Assembly (NCBI GenBank): GCA_012934845.2
Contig: WNNJ02000079.1
Span: 1 to 64,000 of the forward strand
Origin: Pomphorhynchus laevis
Taxonomy: Eukaryota; Acanthocephala; Palaeacanthocephala; Echinorhynchida; Pomphorhynchidae
Reading direction: 5' to 3'
DNA: 64,000 bases
How positions within the stretch are numbered: position 1 is the stretch's first letter; each line of letters starts with the position of its first letter. The translations under genes and the position numbers were made by a program. This document shows, piece by piece, positions 39,901 to 48,900 of the stretch. Under the pieces are notes generated by a model. That model was not told the origin of the DNA, ran no database searches, and saw only the letters and a list, made by a program, of their open reading frames with translations.

Positions 39901-42900
39901 TTACCATTACCTGCAATAAGTCCGATTTTATCAGCGAAGCATGTGTGCAATAATACATTAGGCTAAACCAGTAAGCGTAGAATATAATGAAATAAAAATT
40001 TCATTATATTAACCTTGTAATTGTTTTGGTCTAAACTTATTAATGGAGTTTCAGACGAATCATCAAGGACTATAAGCGATAACTTATTTGCTGAATTGCA
40101 AATAGCAACAAAACGTCCGGTAACATCAGCGGAAACAATAACAGGATCATCTGCGCCAACAAGCTCTAGTTTCTGTATGCGATGAACTAAAGAAATAGGA
40201 AGACATTAGCAATATTTTCTAACGTAAATGTTTTTAATTAGATTTACATAATTTCTTATTATGAAATAATTATGACATAATTTCTTATTTTTTAATTAGG
40301 TAATTTCTTATTATTAATAATTTAATTATAAATTATTTTTAAATTTTGTTTTAAATTGAGTTTTTTTAAATAGCAATGAATCCATAGCAGACAAAATGAG
40401 AGAATCGAGGCTGAGATGGTATGGGCATGTACAGAGGGCAAACGTGAACACACTGGCGCAGGCACCACTACAAATCGAGGTCGAATGAAAGAGACAAAGA
40501 TGAAGACAAAGAAAATATGGTTGGATACCCTACTGAATGATATGAAAATGGTCAGACTCACCCACGAAGACGCAGCGGATAGGGCATTTTGGCACCAGCA
40601 AACGTGGGAAGCGGACCCCACAAAACAGGATAAACGCTAAGAAGGAGAAATAGCAATGCGCAAAAAAATATATATTTTAACCAAAAGTTAAATCTTTTGA
40701 TCTTAGGGATCCAACAAAATTCTTGATTCTGAGCATCATGAATGAGCAAAATTCTTGTGGTCATAATTGTTGACGAATTATTTACAAGTAGATTGTAAAT
40801 AATTGTGGCGATAAATTACAATTAAAATGAAAAAAATATAAAGCTTTGAAATATTACTAATAAATATTTAATTATTAAATTAATAATTAATTATTATATT
40901 TAACTATTAATTAAAATTAAATTATAATTATTATTTAATTATTATATTTAATATTAAATAGATATTTTAAGAAATAAATATTTATAACCCAGTAATTTTT
41001 AATGGATTTATATTACATTAATTAAAATATATTTATATTTAATAGATTTAAAATGTATTTAAAATATTTAAATATATTAAATTATAATTTACTTACTGCC
41101 TTTCATCAGGTAAGCCGCTTTTGGTGTTATCTGAATAATAAGATTACTGTCACCTATATTTCCAGCCATTACAGTTGACGATTCAGTGTCAAAGCCGGAA
41201 CTATCCACTTCAGTAATATCTTGGCCTGTTTGTAGTACCTAAATGGCATAAGCAAACAATAAAAAATAAAATTATAGAAAATAAAATGCTGGTTTACATA
41301 CATGAACATTATATCCAAAATAACGAAACTTGTTAAGATTATTAGACAAATGATAAATAGACTCTGTAATAATAATAAACCAAAACGTTTTTGCAATTAC
41401 TGTTATCTACAAATAGCATTTTGTGTAAAAACCGAAATGCGTCAGAAGATTAACAAATATATTTTTCATTATACCGTATTTTATAATTAAACAAAAGAGA
41501 TTTGAAAAACAGATTAATTCATCGAATGAAATTATTAAGCGATTTTGAGGATTAGAGGCTTATTTTTAAGGCTTATTCGATCGAATAAGTTGATAAAATA
41601 CAAATGATTAGATAAATTAGATGAAATAAACAATAAATTTCAAATTATTCTACTAATAGATCATGAACATATTGTTTACAAAAGATATGTTTATTAATAT
41701 ATTATTGGTGTCATACATCTGATCAGATTATTAATGTAATGTTATAATAAAATAATGAAATTAAAATTTAACAAGTTGAAAAAATTAAAATTAATTTTGA
41801 AATTAATTTAGTATTATTTTATCTTCATTAATTATTATATTATCTTGATTGTTTCAAAAATTACCTGTCTATATTAAGCGACATTTTTTCAGAATCGCAT
41901 TTTATGCTCTTAATTTATGTCAAATGATATACTTCATTGATTTCAAAATAATACAATTTATAGTTTGCATACGCATGCTAGAGATAAGTGTCTTGAATAA
42001 ATCGCTGAATTGTCACATTTTGTATCATGAATCGATGTATAAATTATATTTAACTGAAACTGCATACAAATAAAACTGCATACCGAAACTGCATACATAT
42101 TTTTATATTTTTCAACTGTATTTTATTAATTATTAAAATATTAAAATAAGCAAAATTAATATTATAATATTGTATTATAATATTGTAATATTATATTAAT
42201 ATTATAATATTGTAATATTATAAAATTGTAAAATACTTAATATATAATATTGTAAGATACGATATATCATAACCACACCGCACATATTTTTAAAATATGA
42301 TTATATTTATAATACTTGAAAAATAGTAGAATTTATTTATAAATTTATAAATAAAATTTATAAATAAAATTATTAAATTATTATTTATTAATAATTTATA
42401 AATAAATTATTTTAATTATTTATAAATTACTTATTTTTTTAAGTAATTTTAAGTAAGACCAAAACCTTCACGGGTCGTTTACATTAGTTCAGTTGATCTT
42501 TACATTAGTTCAGTTTTAATGAGTAGCAATCTGACAAAAACATTACAATCGCAAAACAACATCGAAACAGTCACGAAATTATAACACGATACGTTGTGGC
42601 ATAATTCAAGTGCAAAGATTTTATTATTAAAATGCATCTCTTTTGAAAAAGAGATGCATTTTTCATTCAGAATCGCATTTTAGCTGATAATTTGAATCAT
42701 TTTTTATTTGAATTGAAATGTTTCATTATAAGATAAAAAGAGAAGTGACCGTTTTATAGTGGAAAACTAAACTGAAAATATGAACTTTATATGTCAATAA
42801 AATAAATTGATCGACTATATTTAATCAATTATATAATAATATTTAAAAGCAATAAAATTAAAAAAATTATTAAAAGCAATCATATTGTAATTATCTGCAA

Positions 42901-45900
42901 AATATGTTTAATATATGTTTGTTAAGCATAAACGGTAATGGGAGCCATTAAATATGTTTTTATAAACTTCGACTCAATTTTGAACTGAATAAATGTATGG
43001 TTTTTCTTAAGATTTACTAATATATGCTCATTAAACAAAAATGTAGACAAAATGTAGACTTTTATTAAAACATAGAGATTTCCTACAATCACTTCTCAAC
43101 ACTTTTGCGGTATTTTTATTTAAGACAGATTTTAAGCTTTTGATCAGATTAAAGATTACACTTTTTAAGATTTAGTATTAGTTTTGACCTTTATTCTTGA
43201 ACTTGGAACAGTCGACGGCTGAAACAAATTTTTGTTAAATATTAGATAATATATATAAGATATTAATTTCATAATAAAAACTATTTATTCAAACTTACGA
43301 CAGTTGAACCGGATTCTTGGGATATAATGAGAAAATCGTGATAAATTGAATTGTCCTAAACGTTATGTGAAACCAATCGTAAATACTTTAAACATATAGA
43401 TGATAAATAAACCTCAGACGATCGAACAGTCCAAGTATGATCACAATCTGGAAGTTCGATTGAAGTTACAATTTGTGGACGAATTGTCTGGTATTGAATG
43501 CTAATACATGCGGTTTTTGAACATCCTCCAATCGACACAAGATCAAATTGATTGCGCTTACAGCCTGTCATCTCATCGGCTAAAAACGAAGGTGGTGCAA
43601 TTGTTGTCTGTCCATAAGGCCCATAATTTGAAATAATATCAGCGATTGCGAATGAATAGCTAAACAGGGTAAGTTTGTCGCTATCAACTATTCTGTTTGA
43701 CATCCGCTGATAAAGCTCCGATATTTCATCAAATGGTTCATTATCTGGGATAGCTTTGATATCATCGGAATTTTGAACATCATTTGTTTCCTTTATTGTT
43801 GTTGTGCACTTGAGTAGAACTGAGTTACCGAGTCGCGATCCGATAAAAAACAACTGACTATCGTTAAATTTGAAAGTGCACACGCATTCGGCGGGTGAAC
43901 TCACAGCACATTTCTCAATTATGAAACACTGCTTAGAACCGGTAGTATGTAACGCATCAAAAAGTACGGTGGCTATAAGGATTTCTCCAGTTTTTAGGCA
44001 AAGAACAATTCGAGATCGGTCAATAAAGGCAGCTTTACTTAGATCTAATGATATCTTTAAATGTCTCATGTTTCCTTAAAAAATTACTATTTAAAAAGTA
44101 GACTGACGATTTTAGTTTTACCTAAACGAAGATTTGTAGAGTGCTCGACGTTGCTATTAACACCAACTCCGCAAATTGCAGTGCTTTGACATGCATAGAT
44201 CAGCGCATTCATTGTTATTACCATTACACCACCTCAAATTACAATATAATATTTTACTGATCGTTAGAAGCATTTACCGGCTAACCAATTGGATGAAGAA
44301 CAGGTAATAAACCAACAATATCATAAGGCAAGCTATTTAATCTCCAAATTATCGACGTGTGCTTTTTATGAATGTTCATTGAAAGTCCCATTAAAGCGCA
44401 TGTGTCTTTTTTTACTGCAAGCCTACTATAACAAATTAAAAATGGTCAAGTTACGTGCATTTGACTTAGAAAAACAGCTAATATTAGCAAATATCAACAG
44501 AGGCTTTTGTACGATAACACGATACCCTTTGAATTTTGAAAAGATTTAATAATTAAATAAAATATAAATTCGAAAATATAAGAATGAATTAAAGCGAATG
44601 AAATCAAAAACCAGTGAATTACAAAATATAAAAACTATCCCTTTATTTTTTCTTTAAATTTTTATAAAATTATAGGAACGAAAAAATTGAGTTAGTAAAA
44701 AATGTGTTATTCCAAAAAGGTCACTAAAAAATTATAAAGGCTTTTCAGTTGAAAAACCTTTGTAATTCCTGAAGATGATGGCCTGATTTATTAATATATA
44801 GTGACCTTTTTGGAATAAAACCTTCCTACTCACTTACTTTCTTCGCTCATGTACATTTATATTAAATATTGAAATTCCTTATGATCCAAATATTTAATAC
44901 AAACGCAAGTACTGTATTTTTTATTAAAATGATATTTAATTTCTTTATCACATCAATCAACTTGTAGATACTAATTTGAAGTGAACATAAACAAACGTTT
45001 TTAGAAAGATTGAGAACCGTTTGGCCATAACTAGCTTGGAAATAAAACAAAATGTGTTAATATCAAAAAAGCGCAATGATCGAACTGTCGATCTAGGTTA
45101 GTATTGTATTTTAAAAGTAAAGGATATATATTTGTTCTACTGCTGGATGTATTTTTCAACTGCTGAATATAAACCGGTGATAGATACATAAAGACCCATA
45201 ATTACTTAAAACGGTATATTTAAATTATAATATATAAAAGTACATTTTTGTACTTTTATAAATAATAATAAATATAATAAAAAATAATATACTTATTTAT
45301 ATTATTTATGTATAATATACTTATTTATTTTTTAAATAAATAATATAAAAGTACATTTATGTACTTTGATGTCTTATGCAACTTTGATCGAAATTTAAGT
45401 TTAAAATGAGCATTATTAGTTGCAGCATTATTAAAAATAACATCAAATATTTACTCTTGACGCTAAAAGAATATGTAATTAATCTTTTTTTATTTATGAA
45501 AATATTATAATTTGACTTTATAATTCACTTTCTTAATTTAATCAATAATTAAAATTAGAAAGTACACAATCAACTAGTAAACATGTAGTGTGGTAATTAA
45601 GAAATATTGAACTATCAATTAGTGAACAATTGTTCACTAATTAAACAAATTAATGTTTTAATTAAATACAAGTTCAGTAGTTTCATCTATTCGGAAAATA
45701 AACCAAACTATAACATTCTATTGTGCTACTTTGATAGACAATATAAAATTATTTATTTCTTAAATCATCTACATAGATGTTTTAAAAATATATGAAATTT
45801 CGTTAAACTGAATTTATATTGGAATAACGTCAGCACCGGCATGTTATGTGGAGTCAAAGACGCAGTTTTTGATTAAAAACGCAGTTTTTCAGAAACTGCG

Positions 45901-48900
45901 TCTTGTGCTCTGTATAGTGATCTGTATTCTCTTTACCTGATGATGCTGGTTGTGATCAGCTAAATATTGTCTAAATTTATTTTTTCTGCTGCTTGGCCTC
46001 TATCAATTTTTAACAAGGAGGAATTTGGATATAAAAAACAATAAATACGAAATCAATTGAATAGCTTAAATAATGACTTTTTTTAAAACAACATTTATTT
46101 TTATACAAAATCGATTTATCTTTGATGATAAACCATCAAATTAGCATTCTGTTACAAACAGTAGAATGTCTTATTTCACCGGAAGGAAGTTACCATTCAT
46201 ATGTTCAACACGGCGTTATATTGTTCAATTTTATATCACACTATTTAACCCGGCATCATATTGTTCAATTAGAATTGATTATTTATTTATTATCATGTGA
46301 TTATTATAATTGGCAAGTATTTATTCGATTTTTATTTGATTAAATTTGTCTTGTATTTTGTAAATAAAATTAATAATCAATTTGTAAAGCAATACAGAAA
46401 TATATGCAATACCCAACCCAGGTTCTTTTAGGCTCACAAGCAATAACGACGGTAGGCTGATTAAATCCACTCAAAAACTGGAAATCAATTATCCTAAGTT
46501 GTAGCCATTCGTCTAATGAATGTAAATCGACCAAATATGATTCAATGAGATTGTTGCAGCTAAAATATAGTCTTTAAGATGTAAAAATATTAAAACTTTG
46601 AAACCTTGAAGGTTTAGTGGCCGTTGTTGCTTGCAAAGAAATCGTGATCATTTTACAATTAAAAGATAATACAGCAGCACACCTCATTTCATTATCAACT
46701 CTGACAACTGGCGGATATATGTTGTAAATTTGTCCCTTCTATAAAATTAAAAGGACTTTATTAAGCACATCAATTTTGGCTAATTGCATCGTTTGTATCA
46801 AACAACATTATAAATAAGATCCATGCCATAGAGAAGAACGACATACGAAATTTGAAAATATATATCTGCAAATAATGAACATGAGAACGGTATAAAAATA
46901 AAGAACATAAGAATTAACTTGAATTCAAAAAAATAAGACTGCAGCATTTTAAATTATATTGTAGCATTTTAAATATAATAATAATAGCATTCAATAAAGA
47001 ATAATAGCATTCAAAACACATATGTAGCTTACAAACTGGATAGTTTTTTAATATGAAATTGTTGCATGAAAAATTATACTGTAGCATTTAATATAGCTGC
47101 ATTTAATATAAATAGCTGAATTCAATATGAAAACAAATTCTACACCCAAACATGAGAAAAATAGAAATAGTTATTTTATTTCAATTTTTTAAATTCATTA
47201 ATTTATTATTTCATTATTTAAAATTTAATTATTAAAATTTTAAATAATTATTGGAACTGGATCAAAGGAAAGACGAAATTATTTTTGATATTTCGCTAAC
47301 TACTGTTAGATTTTAATTTTTAGAAAATTACATTGTAATTTTCTGAAGATGCTAATAGTAGTTAGCGAAATATCAAAAATAATTTCGTATTTCCTTTGAT
47401 TCAGCTCTAATAATTATTTATCAATAATGAATCAGTATCAACTATTTAAAATTGTATATGTATAGTGAAATAAAGAAATTATAAACATTTGATTACAGTT
47501 TGTCTAATGTTATTTAGAACGGGGTAAAGGCACTTTACAAATAAGAAGAGGTGACATAATCTATCTATATATTCAAAATCGTGACGATAGCGAGATGCTT
47601 GAAGGAGAAAATGACCGTAATAGGCGTGAAGGCAATTTCTTAGCAAAATCTGTATACATTATTCTAACTGGAGACAGACCAACTGCAAAAGCAATGGTTA
47701 GTATTATCTACATTTTATCATACTTATTTGTGTTAATAATCTTAATATTTTTCAATATTTAGATATTTCAGTGCTTTTAAAATAAAATTACATTATAATT
47801 TTCTGAAGACGCTAACAGAAGTTAGCGAAAATATCAAAAATAATTTCTTCTTTCCTTTGATCCAGCTCCAATAATTATTTATCAATAACGGATCAGTATC
47901 AACTATTTAAAGTAATTTTCTGAAGATGCTAACAGAAGTTAGCGAAATATCAAAAATAATTTCGTCTTTCCTTTGATCCAACTATTTAAAAGTAATTTTC
48001 TGAGGACGCTAATAGAAGTTAGCGAAATATCAAAAATAATTTCGTCTTTCCTTTGGTCCAGCTCCAATAATTATTTACCAATAATGGATCAGTATCAACT
48101 ATTTAAAAGTAATTTTCTGAAGACGCCAACAGTAGTTCGCGAAATATCAAAAATAATTACGTATTTCCTTTGATCCAGCTCCAATAATTATTTATCAATA
48201 AAATGGATCAGTATCAACTATTAAAAGGTAATTTTCTGAAGATGCTAACAGAAGTTAGCGAAATATCAAAAATAATTTCGTCTTTCCTTTGATCCAACTA
48301 TTTAAAAGTAATTTTCTGAAGACGCTAACAGAAGTTAGCGAAAATATCAAAAATAATTTCTTCTTTCCTTTGATCCAGCTGCAATAATTATTTATCAATA
48401 ATGGATCAGTATCAACTATTAAAAAGTAATTTTGTGAAGATTCTAACATAAGTTAGCGAAATATCAAAAATAATTTCGTCTTTCCTTTGATCCAACTATT
48501 TAAAAGTAATTTTCTGAAGACGCTAACAGAAGTTAGCGAAAATATCAAAAATAATTTCTTCTTTCCTTTGATCCAGCTCCAATAATTATTTATCAATAAT
48601 GGATCAGTATCAACTATTTAAAAGTAATTTTCTGAAGATGCTAACAGAAGTTAGCGAAAATATCAAAAATAATTTCTTCTTTCCTTTGATCCAGCTCCAA
48701 TAATTATTTATCAATAATGGATCAGTATCAACTATTTAAAGTAATTTTCTGAAGATGCTAACAGAAGTTAGCGAAATATCAAAAATAATTTCGTCTTTCC
48801 TTTGATCCAACTATTTAAAAGTAATTTTCTGAAGACGCTAACAGAAGTTAGCGAAAATATCAAAAATAATTACGTCTTTCCTTTGATCCTGCTGCAATAA

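Noticed and set aside
43198-43230. Extra CPSF1 exon with splice-like borders (PSTVPSSRIK)
   Set aside because: Exon 8 joins exon 9 at 41238 exactly as in the family (STV/VLQTGQ); no homologue has this insertion.
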